Assembly: GCF_900107235.1 (NCBI RefSeq)
Contig: NZ_FNPF01000005.1
Location: forward strand, 248,001-312,000
Length of the DNA: 64,000 nucleotides
Origin: Citreimonas salinaria
GTDB taxonomy: Bacteria; Pseudomonadota; Alphaproteobacteria; Rhodobacterales; Rhodobacteraceae
Direction: 5' to 3'
Position 1 is the first letter of the stretch. Each line of letters opens with the position of its first letter. The position numbers were made by a program, and so were the translations under genes. Below, piece by piece: positions 1 through 8,557 of this stretch. The notes under the pieces are model-generated. The model saw only the letters and a program-made list of their open reading frames with translations. It was not told the DNA's origin and did not search any database.

Positions 1-1994
1 TGGCCGGCGGCAGCGTTCACGTTCGATGTGACCTCGTCGAGTGCTGCGACCGATTCCTCGAGCGTGGCAGCCTGGCTTTCGGTGCGGCGCGACAGGTCGT
101 CCGACGCCGCGCTGAGTTCGCCCGTTCCCGACAGGATGACGGAAGACGCGTCCGACAATTCGCGCAGCATGTCGCGCAGGTTGTCCTGGGCGTTGTTGAA
201 GTCGGTCCGCAGCTTGTCGTAGCCCTCGGCCATGTCTTCTTCGATACGTTGCGTCAGATCCCCCCGCGAGAGGCGCTCCAAGCCATTCCCGATCAGCGTC
301 ACGGCCGCCATCTGTTCGGCCATACGGGCCTGCCGCTCGGCATTCTGGCTGGCTTCCATTGCGTCCTTCTCGATCAGGCCGTCGCGGAACACCGACAGCG
401 CCCGGGCTATCCGGTTGATCTCGAGACTGGCGCGATCGAACCCGGTGACTTCGGCCAGATCGCCGCTCGCCAGACGCTCGGTCGTCTCGCTGATGCGGCG
501 CAGCGGACGTTGAACCAGCAGCCGGGTGAGCAGAAGCGCCAGCAGCACGCCGCCGGCCTGCACGAAGAGCAGGATATCGACCTGATCGCGCGCGCCGGCA
601 ATCTCGGTCTGGATCTCGGTTGCCATGGTGGCGATTTCGCCCCGGCTGGCGACGCCAAGCTCGGCCGCGCGTTCGCTGATCAGCAGCACCGCGGCCGACG
701 CCGCCTGCACCGCCTCGGCCGCCGCAATGTCCGCCTGAAGCGCAGCCTTCTTGAAGGCCGGTAAACCGCCTTCGGGATCGGCCAACCGGACGAGTTCGGC
801 CAACGACGCGTCGAGCGCACCGTCGGCGAAGCCTTTGTGGGCGCTCAGGGCCTCGGCGTTGCGCAGCAGGTCGGGTGCCACCAGCCGGACATCGTCGGGA
901 TGCTGCGCGACCGCCACGTCCAGCGCGGATTCCTGAAACCGGCTGACCGCGCCGCTGATCTCGAACAGCGTGTTGATGAACGAGACTTCCTCGTCCAGCA
1001 GGCCCTGGATCGCCTCGCGGTTTTCCGCGCTGGCCTCCTCGGCGGCGATCATGAGGCCGAAGATCATGTCGTCGATGGCGCTTGCCAGCAGGACGTCCGC
1101 ATCGCGGCGCACGGCAAGGATTCGGCTTGTCGCAGCGCCGGTGCGGAACCCGCGCGCCTGCCGGATCTCGGCGAAGGCATCGGCGGCCTGTCGGATCGAC
1201 TCGGCGGACGCAGCGCCATAGGCATTCGCCTCCAGCCCCGCGATGAGTTCGACCAGCCTGCCGCGCGAGGCCAGCGCGAGATCGTCGAGGATCGAGCGCG
1301 TCGAGTCGTCGGTGCTCAGTTGCGCCGAAAGGATCGCACCGGAGAGCAGGTTGATCTCGGCCCGGGCGCCGAGCAACGATTGCAGCGCGACGAATTGCTC
1401 TTCGACGAGATCGGACAGGGTGGCGTCGACCGCCTCGATCGTCGTCTCGCCCCCCATGGCGAGATCGAAATAGGCGGCGTCGGCCATTTCGACCATTCGC
1501 TCGGACAAACTGGCGCCGGCCGCCCGCAAGGCGTCCAGCCCCTGCGCCACGCGCGCTTCGTTCTCGAACTGCAGATCGCGCGCCGCGACGAGCGCGCCCA
1601 GCCTCTCGCCCGCCTTGGTCGCGTCGGCCTGAAGATCGGCGCGCAGCTCGTCGGCCAGGCCCGCCACCGCCGCATCGAGCTGCACGGCCGCCTCGCCGGC
1701 CGCCTGCGCCCGGGCCTCCAGCGCCTCGGCGTCACGCGCGGCGATCGCGCCGATCATCGCGTTCTTCGCGCTGTCGGTCGCCGCGACCAACGCTCCACTA
1801 TGTTCCAGCGCCGCAAGCTCGGTCCGGGTGAGATGCGACATGTCCTCGGATACCCGCGCGAAGACCATCGACGCCACGACGCCCAGCAGGGCGGACACAC
1901 CCCCCAGCGCGAGCAGGATGAGCGTCAGCCGGGCGCCGATGCTGGACAGCCAACCGCGTCCGCGCGGCCGGGACTTGAGGATTTGCGCACTCAT
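1..1994 (-). CDS. Methyl-accepting chemotaxis protein (3' end outside window)
   Basis: Transmembrane chemoreceptor that would relay periplasmic ligand binding to CheA/CheW. The frame is open from ATG 1994 to the window edge, giving 664 codons with no stop. A cytoplasmic N-terminus is followed by TM1 (about residues 22-44), a very long periplasmic region of about 425 residues that is Ala/Glu/Leu-rich and probably helical, TM2 (about 470-490), then a HAMP domain with the typical RPLRRI entry and the start of the methyl-accepting coiled coil (SRRTESQAATLEES). The sensor is much longer than a standard four-helix bundle and resembles TorS-like two-bundle sensors; that likeness is inference. It lies 69 bp downstream of a same-strand binding-protein gene. 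The conserved hairpin tip is outside the window. Confidence 0.9.
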   Translation of the reverse strand, partial: MSAQILKSRPRGRGWLSSIGARLTLILLALGGVSALLGVVASMVFARVSEDMSHLTRTELAALEHSGALVAATDSAKNAMIGAIAARDAEALEARAQAAGEAAVQLDAAVAGLADELRADLQADATKAGERLGALVAARDLQFENEARVAQGLDALRAAGASLSERMVEMADAAYFDLAMGGETTIEAVDATLSDLVEEQFVALQSLLGARAEINLLSGAILSAQLSTDDSTRSILDDLALASRGRLVELIAGLEANAYGAASAESIRQAADAFAEIRQARGFRTGAATSRILAVRRDADVLLASAIDDMIFGLMIAAEEASAENREAIQGLLDEEVSFINTLFEISGAVSRFQESALDVAVAQHPDDVRLVAPDLLRNAEALSAHKGFADGALDASLAELVRLADPEGGLPAFKKAALQADIAAAEAVQAASAAVLLISERAAELGVASRGEIATMATEIQTEIAGARDQVDILLFVQAGGVLLALLLTRLLVQRPLRRISETTERLASGDLAEVTGFDRASLEINRIARALSVFRDGLIEKDAMEASQNAERQARMAEQMAAVTLIGNGLERLSRGDLTQRIEEDMAEGYDKLRTDFNNAQDNLRDMLRELSDASSVILSGTGELSAASDDLSRRTESQAATLEESVAALDEVTSNVNAAAG

Positions 1995-2024
1995 GGGAAA
2001 CCTGCGTTCGTTAAACAGTGAGCC

Positions 2025-2048
2025 GGACCGCCCGGCACCGGGCGGCCC
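2025..2048 (-). promoter_or_regulatory. Intercistronic GC hairpin
   Basis: Two 11-base arms (2025-2035 and 2038-2048) can pair with a single G-U wobble when read on the minus strand. The apparent loop is only 2 nt, so the top pairs must open. It lies between the stop of the binding-protein gene and the chemoreceptor start. On the minus strand no good T-run follows, so it looks more like an mRNA-stabilising or partial-termination element than a full terminator. Confidence 0.45.
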
Positions 2049-2063
2049 GCTTTTCAGGATCGA

Positions 2064-3209
2064 TTACTCGACGGGCTCGAAGCTGCCGTCGGCGGTGATG
2101 CGGGTCAGGAACACCGACTCCATGCCCTGATTGTCGCCGGGACCGAAGGCCATCGACACTCCGCCCAGATCGACGTCGCCAAGCGTCGTCATCGCTTGAA
2201 GAAAGCTTTCGCGCGTGACGTTGGTGCCGGCCTTCTCGAGCGCCATCACGGCGACCCGCCCGGTCAGGTAACCTTCGAGCGATACGAAGCCCGGCTCGGC
2301 CGCGGGGTCGACGGCAGCCAGCGCGGCCTGATAGGCTGCGACGGCCGGCACAGAGGCGTCCCAGGGGAACGGCACGACCTGGCTTACGATCACGCCCTCG
2401 CCATCCGCGCCCAGCTCGCCGGCCAGAGCCTTCGAGCCCACGAAGGAGATGTTGACGAAGGTCGGATCGAACTTGAGCTTGCGCGACAGGCGGATGAACT
2501 CGGCCACGGGCTTGTAGGCGCCGACCATCACCACCGCCTCGGGCTCGGCCTTGCGGATATCCAGCAGCGCCTTCTTAACGGCGACGGTATTGCGCGTATA
2601 CGTACCCTCGGCCGCAAGCGTCATCCCGCGTCTTTCAAGCGCTTCGGTCACGCCCGCCAGACCCACGCGGCCAAAGCCGTCATCCTGGTAGAGAATCGCG
2701 ACCGATTTCATGCCCTGCCGGTCGACCAGGTACTCGATCCAGGCCTCGGTCTCGGCGAAATAGGTGGCGCGGATGTTCAGGACGTTGGCCAGTTGCGGGT
2801 CGCGCAGGAAGCCGGCGCCGGTGAACGGGCCGATGAACGGCAGTCCGGCATCAGTCGCGGCGGGTTGGGTGGCGGCGCTGGTGGGGGTGCCGACGGCACC
2901 GATCAGCCCGAGGTGAGCGTCACCGCCGATCACTGTCTTCACATGTGCTACCGAGCGATCCGGTTCGTAGCCGTCGTCGAAGCTGTCCAGTACGATGCGG
3001 CGGCCGTGGATGCCACCGGCGGCATTCGCTTCCTCGAATGCGGCGAGCAGGCCGAGCCGCATGCCCTGCCCCAGCGCGGCGGCCGGGCCTTCGAGGGCCG
3101 CGACCTGCGCGAAATGGACCTGCGCGCTTTCGATGCCCTGAACGGCATGACCGAGATGTGGCAATGCGGCAAGCACCGCCGCCGCCGCGATGGATTTCCT
3201 GAATGGCAT
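2064..3209 (-). CDS. Periplasmic ligand-binding protein, LIV/Peripla_BP_6 type
   Basis: 381-residue secreted protein of the type-1 periplasmic binding fold (leucine/isoleucine/valine family). A Sec signal (MPFRKSIAAAAVLAALPHLGHA) precedes the mature domain, which shows family motifs such as the 'EEANAAGGIHGRRI' loop and 'PFIGPFTGAGFLR'. ATG 3209 was chosen over an upstream in-frame start (3437) because it begins the signal peptide and has an AGGGAAGGG ribosome site. No ABC permease or ATPase genes accompany it; its only same-strand neighbour is the chemoreceptor gene just downstream. It may therefore present a ligand to that receptor rather than to a transporter (inference). The ligand cannot be read from sequence. 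Confidence 0.85.
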   Translation of the reverse strand: MPFRKSIAAAAVLAALPHLGHAVQGIESAQVHFAQVAALEGPAAALGQGMRLGLLAAFEEANAAGGIHGRRIVLDSFDDGYEPDRSVAHVKTVIGGDAHLGLIGAVGTPTSAATQPAATDAGLPFIGPFTGAGFLRDPQLANVLNIRATYFAETEAWIEYLVDRQGMKSVAILYQDDGFGRVGLAGVTEALERRGMTLAAEGTYTRNTVAVKKALLDIRKAEPEAVVMVGAYKPVAEFIRLSRKLKFDPTFVNISFVGSKALAGELGADGEGVIVSQVVPFPWDASVPAVAAYQAALAAVDPAAEPGFVSLEGYLTGRVAVMALEKAGTNVTRESFLQAMTTLGDVDLGGVSMAFGPGDNQGMESVFLTRITADGSFEPVE

Positions 3210-3470
3210 GGGGGACCCTTCCCTAGTTGTGCGAAGGGCATCGTCAAGGCTGCCGCTTAACAAAACGCGAGCGGTGCCAGGATTGCGGCAGACGATCTGC
3301 CTAAAATGCGCCGGAATGCGGGCCGAAGGGCGATCGCGGCTTTTGCCCGAGCGCGCGCATCGGGTTGTCACGATTCTTTCGCAAATGGGACACGAAACCG
3401 AATCCGGACCATCAAGAAACTGACGCGTCCCCGGCATAGACCGCCCTCAAGCCACAGGGGACGGTGGGAA

Positions 3471-4292
3471 ATGCTTACGATCAACGACTTGACCAGACGC
3501 TTCGGCGACAAGAAGGCCGTCGACGCGGTCTCGTTCCATATCGAGCGGCCAGCCATGGTCGGCATCATCGGGCGTTCGGGCGCGGGCAAGTCGACGCTGC
3601 TGCGCATGCTGAACCGCCTGACCGACGCCAGCGCAGGCCGGATCGTCTTCGATGGGCAGGACATCACCGCGCTTCGCGGCCGCGATCGGCGCGCCTGGCA
3701 ATCGCGCTGCGCGATGATCTTCCAGCAGTTCAACCTGGTGCCGCGCATGGACGTGGTGTCCAACGTGCTGTACGGGACGCTGAACCGGCGCTCGACGCTG
3801 GCGACGATGTTCAACCTCTATCCGACCGCCGACATCCGCCGCGCGATCGGGATCCTCGACCGGCTTGGCATCGCCGAACAGGCGCCCAAGCGCGCCGAGG
3901 CGCTGTCGGGCGGCCAGCAGCAGCGCGTCGCCATCGCCCGCGCGCTGATGCAGGACCCGGCGATCATCCTCGCGGACGAGCCGATCGCCAGCCTCGACCC
4001 GATGAACGCCCGCATCGTCATGGACGCGTTGCGCCGGATCCACGAGGAAGACGGCCGCATGGTCGTGTGCAACCTGCACACGCTCGACACCGCGCGCACC
4101 TATTGCGACCGCATCATCGGCATGCGCGACGGCCGCGTCGTGTTCGACGGCTCGCCCGCGCAGCTGACCACCGGCGTCGCGCGCGACATCTACGGCGCCG
4201 GGGCGGACTTCTCGGAAGCCGCCACATCCACCGACATCGAGACGCTGGACAGGCACCAGTACGAACGCGGCAAGGCCCGCGCGCTGGTCTGA
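3471..4292 (+). CDS. phnC: Phosphonate ABC transporter ATP-binding protein PhnC
   Basis: Cytoplasmic ATPase (273 residues) that powers PhnD/PhnE phosphonate import. Visible motifs are Walker [10 protein letters not shown] (34-42), the Q-loop in IFQQFN (about 83-88), signature LSGGQ (145-149), Walker B IILADE (165-170) and the switch His in [11 protein letters not shown] 3471 starts the conserved N-terminus behind a GGTGGGAA ribosome site; the longer open frame upstream has no family similarity. It is the first gene of phnC-phnD-phnE-phnE. Its promoter should lie in the 261 bp shared with the divergent binding-protein gene; no convincing Pho box was found there. Confidence 0.95.
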   Translation: MLTINDLTRRFGDKKAVDAVSFHIERPAMVGIIGRSGAGKSTLLRMLNRLTDASAGRIVFDGQDITALRGRDRRAWQSRCAMIFQQFNLVPRMDVVSNVLYGTLNRRSTLATMFNLYPTADIRRAIGILDRLGIAEQAPKRAEALSGGQQQRVAIARALMQDPAIILADEPIASLDPMNARIVMDALRRIHEEDGRMVVCNLHTLDTARTYCDRIIGMRDGRVVFDGSPAQLTTGVARDIYGAGADFSEAATSTDIETLDRHQYERGKARALV

Positions 4293-4366
4293 GCCAGTCG
4301 AAACCCCGCACCCGGCGGGAACACCCGGACCCGCGCCACGCGGGCCATTCCGAACGGAGAGACGTG

Positions 4367-5266
4367 ATGAAGAAGACCTTCGCGATCGCGCTTGTCACCA
4401 CCGCGCTGGCGGGCATGGTGCAGGCCCAGGAAATCGACGAATTCCGCATCGGCATCCTCGGCGGCGAGAACGCCCAGGACCGCATGACCTCGAACGAGTG
4501 CTACCGCGCCAAGGCCGAAGAGCTGCTGGGCGTGCCGGTGAAGCTGTTCACCCCGGCCGACTACGACGGCGTGATCCAGGGCCTCGTGGGCGGCACGCTC
4601 GACATGGCGTGGCTGGGCGCGTCGGCCTATGCCAAGGCCTACCTGACCGATCCGGAAGCGATCGAGCCGGTCATGGTCAAGACCAACCTCGACAAGTCCT
4701 ACGGCTACCACGCGATCGGCTTCGCCCGCGCGGACAGCGGCATCACCTCGCTTGCCGATCTCGAAGGCAAGGTGTTCGGCTTCGGCGATCCGAACTCGAC
4801 CTCGGGCTACTTGATCCCCTCGATCGAGATCCCGCAGGAAACCAACGCCTCGATGGAATCGGGCGACTATTTCTGCGAGGTCCGCTTTACCGGCGGGCAC
4901 GAGCAGACCATCGTCGCGGTGTCCAACGGTGACGTCGACGCGGGCGTGACCTGGGCCGACGGCATGGGCGAATGGGAAGACGGCTACAACTCGGGCGCGC
5001 TGCGCAAGGCGTCGGATGCCGGTCTCGTCGACATGAACGAGCTGGTCGAGATCTGGAAATCCAAGCCGATCCCGGAAGGCCCGATCGTCCTGCGCAAGGA
5101 CCTGCCCGAGCGCGTCAAGCTGGACATCACCACGCTGACCGCGTCGCTGCCCTACATGGACGCCGACTGCGCCTACAACTTCATGGCCGGCGAAGCGCTG
5201 GGCTTCCAGCCGATCAGCCATGACGCCTACACCTCGATCATCGAGGCGCGCAAGTCGCAGATATAA
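4367..5266 (+). CDS. phnD: Phosphonate ABC transporter substrate-binding protein PhnD
   Basis: Periplasmic phosphonate receptor of 299 residues, the usual PhnD length. A Sec signal (MKKTFAIALVTTALAGMVQA, cut after residue 20) precedes a type-2 binding fold. Typical elements include 'RIGILGGENAQDRM' and the anion-binding loop region 'FGFGDPNSTSGYLIP'. The ATG at 4367 has a GGAGAG ribosome site. It is 74 bp downstream of phnC, a gap holding a small CCCGCG/CGCGGG hairpin (4330-4344), and is followed by a strong hairpin before phnE. Delivers phosphonates to the PhnE permeases. Confidence 0.95.
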   Translation: MKKTFAIALVTTALAGMVQAQEIDEFRIGILGGENAQDRMTSNECYRAKAEELLGVPVKLFTPADYDGVIQGLVGGTLDMAWLGASAYAKAYLTDPEAIEPVMVKTNLDKSYGYHAIGFARADSGITSLADLEGKVFGFGDPNSTSGYLIPSIEIPQETNASMESGDYFCEVRFTGGHEQTIVAVSNGDVDAGVTWADGMGEWEDGYNSGALRKASDAGLVDMNELVEIWKSKPIPEGPIVLRKDLPERVKLDITTLTASLPYMDADCAYNFMAGEALGFQPISHDAYTSIIEARKSQI

Positions 5267-5281
5267 GCACGCCGCCCGCGT

Positions 5282-5307
5282 GCCGGCCGGTCCTGTAGGG
5301 GGCCGGC
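5282..5307 (+). promoter_or_regulatory. phnD-phnE intercistronic hairpin
   Basis: Arms GCCGGCC (5282-5288) and GGCCGGC (5301-5307) form a 7-bp stem that is followed by CGTTCTTTCC. It lies in the 72-bp gap after phnD. The short T-rich tail suggests partial termination or 3'-end protection, which would give more binding protein than permease. This effect is inferred. Confidence 0.55.
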
Positions 5308-5338
5308 CGTTCTTTCCTGAATGCCAGAAAGAGCCCCG

Positions 5339-6214
5339 ATGACCGATACCGCGTTCGGCCAACCGCCGGGGGTGCAGCGCACCGCCGAAATCCACGACGC
5401 CTACATGGCGATGGCGCGCACCAGGCGCATGTACGGCGGCATTCTGCTGGTGGTCTTCGTGGCGCTGATGGCCTCGGGCTTCGTGATGGCCGACAGCCGC
5501 AACGCCGGCGGGTTCTGGAACGGCATCCTCAACGTCTTCGACTTCCCTTCCGAGGTGCTGAGCGAGGCCGCGGACAAGGTGGCGCTGCTGCCCGCGCTGA
5601 TGGTCCAGTTCTTCCCCTCGCTGGTGGAGACGATCAACATCGCCGCCGCCGCGACGCTCCTGGGCGGGATGACCGCGATCGCCCTGTCGCTGCTGTCGAC
5701 GCGGGGGCTTGCGCGCTTCCCGCGGCTGATCGGGCTGTTCCGCCGGGTGATGGACGTCATGCGCGCGGTGCCCGAGATCGTCATCGCGCTGGTGCTGATC
5801 TTCATCCTCGGCGGCGGCCCGGTGCCCGCGATGATCGCCATCGCCATCCACACGGCCGGCGCGCTGGGCAAGCTGTTCTCGGAGGTCAACGAGAACGCCA
5901 GCCTGCAGCCGGTGGAAGGGCTGCAATCGACCGGGGCGACCTGGCTGCAGCAGATGACGCTGGGCGTGGTGCCGCAGGTCGCGCCGAACTGGCTGAGCTA
6001 CGCCCTGCTGCGCTTCGAGATCAACATCCGCGCCTCGGCCATCCTGGGCTTCGTCGGCGCGGGCGGGATCGGCTACGATCTGAAGAACGCCTTCAGCTGG
6101 GGGCCCGGCCGCTACGACCAGGTGGCGGCGATCTTCATCCTGCTGTTCCTGACAATCGTGTTCTTCGACCAGCTGTCCAGCCACTACCGCAACAAGCTTG
6201 CCGGAAAGGCCTGA
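5339..6214 (+). CDS. phnE: Phosphonate ABC transporter permease PhnE (first copy)
   Basis: Inner-membrane permease of 291 residues. A cytoplasmic N-terminus is followed by TM1 (about residues 31-50), a spacer, and a BPD-type permease core of about five helices. The conserved cytoplasmic 'EAA' region is around 'VNENASLQPVEGLQSTGAT', followed by 'GFVGAGGIGYDL'. ATG 5339 is preferred over ATG 5321 because it has an AGAAAG ribosome site and fits the family start. It pairs with the second PhnE to form the heterodimeric or homodimeric channel powered by PhnC. Confidence 0.93.
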   Translation: MTDTAFGQPPGVQRTAEIHDAYMAMARTRRMYGGILLVVFVALMASGFVMADSRNAGGFWNGILNVFDFPSEVLSEAADKVALLPALMVQFFPSLVETINIAAAATLLGGMTAIALSLLSTRGLARFPRLIGLFRRVMDVMRAVPEIVIALVLIFILGGGPVPAMIAIAIHTAGALGKLFSEVNENASLQPVEGLQSTGATWLQQMTLGVVPQVAPNWLSYALLRFEINIRASAILGFVGAGGIGYDLKNAFSWGPGRYDQVAAIFILLFLTIVFFDQLSSHYRNKLAGKA

Positions 6215-7238
6215 GCCATGCGGCGATGCCGTGCGCGTCGCCCTGGACGCCGGAGAGACGGCCGAGATCGACGGCCCGACCTTGCGCTACACCAGGCCCG
6301 GTTACGGCACGGTCACCGCCGCGGTGCAGGGGCGCGAGATCGTGCTCGACACGCCCGACGGGCAGGTGCCCGACTGGATCAGCGCCAGCAGCGCCCGCGT
6401 CACCATCACCGGCGACGGCGGCCGCGCCGTCGTGACCCGCGCGCGCACCGAGGTCTACGCCTATTCCTTCGGATGGGAGCTGTTCTTCTTCACGCTCGAC
6501 AGCCCGTTCCACGGCCGGACCCTGGGCGAACTGGCGGGGCTGGCGTTTTCGTCCGAGCGCGTGGTGCCCGGCCAGAGCAACCTCTCGGCCATGATCGGCG
6601 ACATCTGGAACAACAGCATGTGGCGGCACAAGGACGTGCTGTGGGCGATCTTCGAGACCGTGCTGATGGCCTTCCTCGGCACGATGGGCGCCGCGATCAT
6701 CGCGCTGCCGCTCGCTTTCATGGCGGCCAAGGGCTTCACCCCGCTGAAGCCCGTCCGGTTCGGCGTGCGCCGCATCTTCGACTTCGTCCGCGGCGTCGAC
6801 GCGCTGATATGGACGGTGGTGCTGGCCCGCGCCTTCGGCCCCGGGCCCTTGACCGGCACGCTGGCGATCCTGGTCACCGACACCGGCACCTTCGGCAAGA
6901 TCTTCTCCGAGGCGCTCGAGAACGTGGACCGGAAGCAGATCGAGGGCGTCGCCTCGACCGGGGCGAAGCCGATGCAGCACTACCGCTTCGGGGTGGTCCC
7001 GCAGGTGGTGCCGGTGCTGCTGAGCCAGATCCTGTACTTTCTCGAATCCAACACCCGCAGCGCGACCGTCATCGGCGCGATCACCGGCGGCGGCATCGGC
7101 CTGATGCTGACGCAGGCGATCCAGACCCAGAAGGACTGGGAAGAGGTCGCCTATTACATCGTGTTGATCGTGCTGATGGTGATGGTCATGGACTGGCTGT
7201 CGGGCAAACTGCGCGGCGCGCTGATCGGCCGCCGCTAA
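6198..7238 (+). CDS. phnE: Phosphonate ABC transporter permease PhnE (second copy), 5' end damaged
   Basis: The C-terminal two thirds is a clear PhnE permease core: 'ETVLMAFLGTMGAA', the EAA-like 'LENVDRKQIEGVASTGAKP' and 'TRSATVIGAITGGGIGL'. The N-terminus is abnormal. The frame opens only from TTG 6198 or GTG 6231, neither with a ribosome site. ATG 6218 has an excellent site (GGAAAGG) but is in another frame; skipping one base after it gives M-G-D-A-V in frame. From memory, homologues of this second PhnE carry an extra N-terminal membrane helix and about 70-90 more residues before the 'RPGYGTV' segment; here that part is missing. The coordinates give the open frame; the true start is uncertain. 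A deletion, a frameshift or an assembly error is likely. Confidence 0.8.
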   Translation: MPERPEPCGDAVRVALDAGETAEIDGPTLRYTRPGYGTVTAAVQGREIVLDTPDGQVPDWISASSARVTITGDGGRAVVTRARTEVYAYSFGWELFFFTLDSPFHGRTLGELAGLAFSSERVVPGQSNLSAMIGDIWNNSMWRHKDVLWAIFETVLMAFLGTMGAAIIALPLAFMAAKGFTPLKPVRFGVRRIFDFVRGVDALIWTVVLARAFGPGPLTGTLAILVTDTGTFGKIFSEALENVDRKQIEGVASTGAKPMQHYRFGVVPQVVPVLLSQILYFLESNTRSATVIGAITGGGIGLMLTQAIQTQKDWEEVAYYIVLIVLMVMVMDWLSGKLRGALIGRR

Positions 7239-7984
7239 CGACCGCCCTGCCCTTCGGGCGCGTCGCCCAGCGTGAGCGTCACCCGGTCGCCGGCGAACCA
7301 GGTCCGCCCGTAGGCCACCGGCACGCCGGCCTCGTCCACGTCCAGACCCGTCGAGCGCAGCAGCGGCGCCCCCTCGCGCAGGTGCAGGTGCAGCGCCTGC
7401 ACCGCGCTGGCCGACACCGCCGTCAGCCGCGTCGAGGCGCGGTTGTAATCGGCGACACCGGCACAGGCCAGCGCATCGGTCACGCCCTCCGACTCCGCCA
7501 ACGCTTCGGCAATTCCGGGCAGGCGATCGGCGGGGAACACTGTTTCCGAAACCGCCACCGGCTGCCCGTCGGCCAGCGACAACCCGTGGAAGGCGCAGAT
7601 CGCGGCGCCAGCCTCGACCCGCAGGGCCGACGCCTCGCCCGGCGTGGCGGCGCGGCTTTCGATCTGCAGCACGCGCTTTTCCGGCCGCTGGCCCGCGCGT
7701 AGCAGGTTCTCGCGAAAGCGCACGCGGCGACCGATGGGATAGTCGGTCGGCCGTGCCGCCACGAAGGCGCCCGATCCGCGTCGGGTGCGCACTAGCCCGT
7801 CGGCCACCAGCGCCGACAGCGCGTGGCGGATCGTGTGGCGATTCACGCCGAACCGCTCGGCCAGCTGCGCCTCGGTCGCCAGGCGATCGCCGGGCACATA
7901 GCGGCCCTCGGCGATCTCGTCTCGCAAAGTGGCGGCGATTGCCTGCCACAGCGGGGTCTTCGAGGCATCGGTCGAGGCTGTCAT
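7235..7984 (-). CDS. phnF: PhnF, GntR/HutC-family phosphonate repressor
   Basis: 249-residue transcription factor. The N-terminal winged helix-turn-helix (about residues 10-76, recognition helix 'GVNRHTIRHALSALVADGLV') is followed by a UTRA effector-binding domain (about 90-240) containing 'GLSLADGQPVAVSETVFP'. It is transcribed divergently from phnG, so it probably binds the AT-rich tandem repeat between them and represses the C-P lyase genes until a phosphonate-related effector is present (inference from the family). Its stop overlaps the phnE stop by 4 bp (7235-7238). Confidence 0.93.
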   Translation of the reverse strand: MTASTDASKTPLWQAIAATLRDEIAEGRYVPGDRLATEAQLAERFGVNRHTIRHALSALVADGLVRTRRGSGAFVAARPTDYPIGRRVRFRENLLRAGQRPEKRVLQIESRAATPGEASALRVEAGAAICAFHGLSLADGQPVAVSETVFPADRLPGIAEALAESEGVTDALACAGVADYNRASTRLTAVSASAVQALHLHLREGAPLLRSTGLDVDEAGVPVAYGRTWFAGDRVTLTLGDAPEGQGGR

Positions 7985-8048
7985 CCGTGTTCGTCACCCA
8001 AAATTCACAAAACCCTTCTGGCGCGGCGTGTCGACCCCTGCCATAATG

Positions 8049-8064
8049 TGTATAGTTGTATAGT
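8049..8064 (+). promoter_or_regulatory. Tandem octamer TGTATAGT x2, candidate PhnF operator/promoter
   Basis: Two perfect head-to-tail copies of TGTATAGT (8049-8056, 8057-8064) form an AT-rich island in the phnF-phnG divergent gap, where the surroundings are far more GC-rich. TATAGT also resembles a -10 element. Position and shape suit a GntR-family operator overlapping the phnG promoter. No binding data can be inferred beyond that. Confidence 0.5.
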
Positions 8065-8101
8065 AATTGGCGAAGTTGTCGAGATGAAAGGTCACGCGGA
8101 C

Positions 8102-8557
8102 ATGGATCACGCAAACGACGACCGGAAAGCGCGCATGAGTCTTCTGGCCAAGGCGGCGCCGGGCGGGGTTTCGACGCTGCTCGACGCGGCTTTAAACGCG
8201 GCGGGTCGGCCGGATTTCGACTGGCTGCGCGTGCCCGAGATCGGCAGCGTCATGGTCCGCGGTCGCGCCGGCGGCACCGGCGCGCCCTTCAACCTGGGCG
8301 AGATGACAGTGACCCGCTGCGCGCTGACGCTGGAGGGTGGCGCCGTGGGGCACGCCTACATCCAGGGCCGGCGCAAGGAGGATGCCACCGCCGCCGCGCT
8401 GGTCGACGCGCTGATGCAGACCGACGCGGCCGACATGCTGCGCGACAAGGTGCTGGACCCGCTGCGAGCCGAAACCGAAGCCCGACGCAGCACGCGCGCC
8501 GAAAAGGCCGCCGCCACCAAGGTCGAATTCTTCACGCTCGTCAGGGGAGAGGATTGA
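8102..8557 (+). CDS. phnG: C-P lyase subunit PhnG
   Basis: Small subunit (151 residues) of the PhnGHIJ carbon-phosphorus lyase core, which together with PhnI attaches the phosphonate to the C1 of ribose from ATP. Recognised by the N-terminal 'RKARMSLLAKA' and the conserved 'LGEMTVTRCAL' and 'GHAYIQGRRKEDAT' segments. ATG 8102 is preceded by GAAAGG (8085-8090); ATG 8084, in the same frame and six codons upstream, is an alternative. It is the first gene of the phnGHIJK operon and its stop overlaps phnH by one base. Confidence 0.93.
   Translation: MDHANDDRKARMSLLAKAAPGGVSTLLDAALNAAGRPDFDWLRVPEIGSVMVRGRAGGTGAPFNLGEMTVTRCALTLEGGAVGHAYIQGRRKEDATAAALVDALMQTDAADMLRDKVLDPLRAETEARRSTRAEKAAATKVEFFTLVRGED

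Noticed and set aside
837-2021. 394-codon plus-strand open frame
   Set aside because: It is the antisense shadow of the chemoreceptor, which has HAMP and coiled-coil signatures; the plus frame shows no family features.
3363-3383. Possible Pho box (TTGTCAC...CTTTCGC) upstream of phnC
   Set aside because: Only the first half resembles CTGTCA; the second half at the 11-bp spacing matches poorly, so it is not listed as a site.
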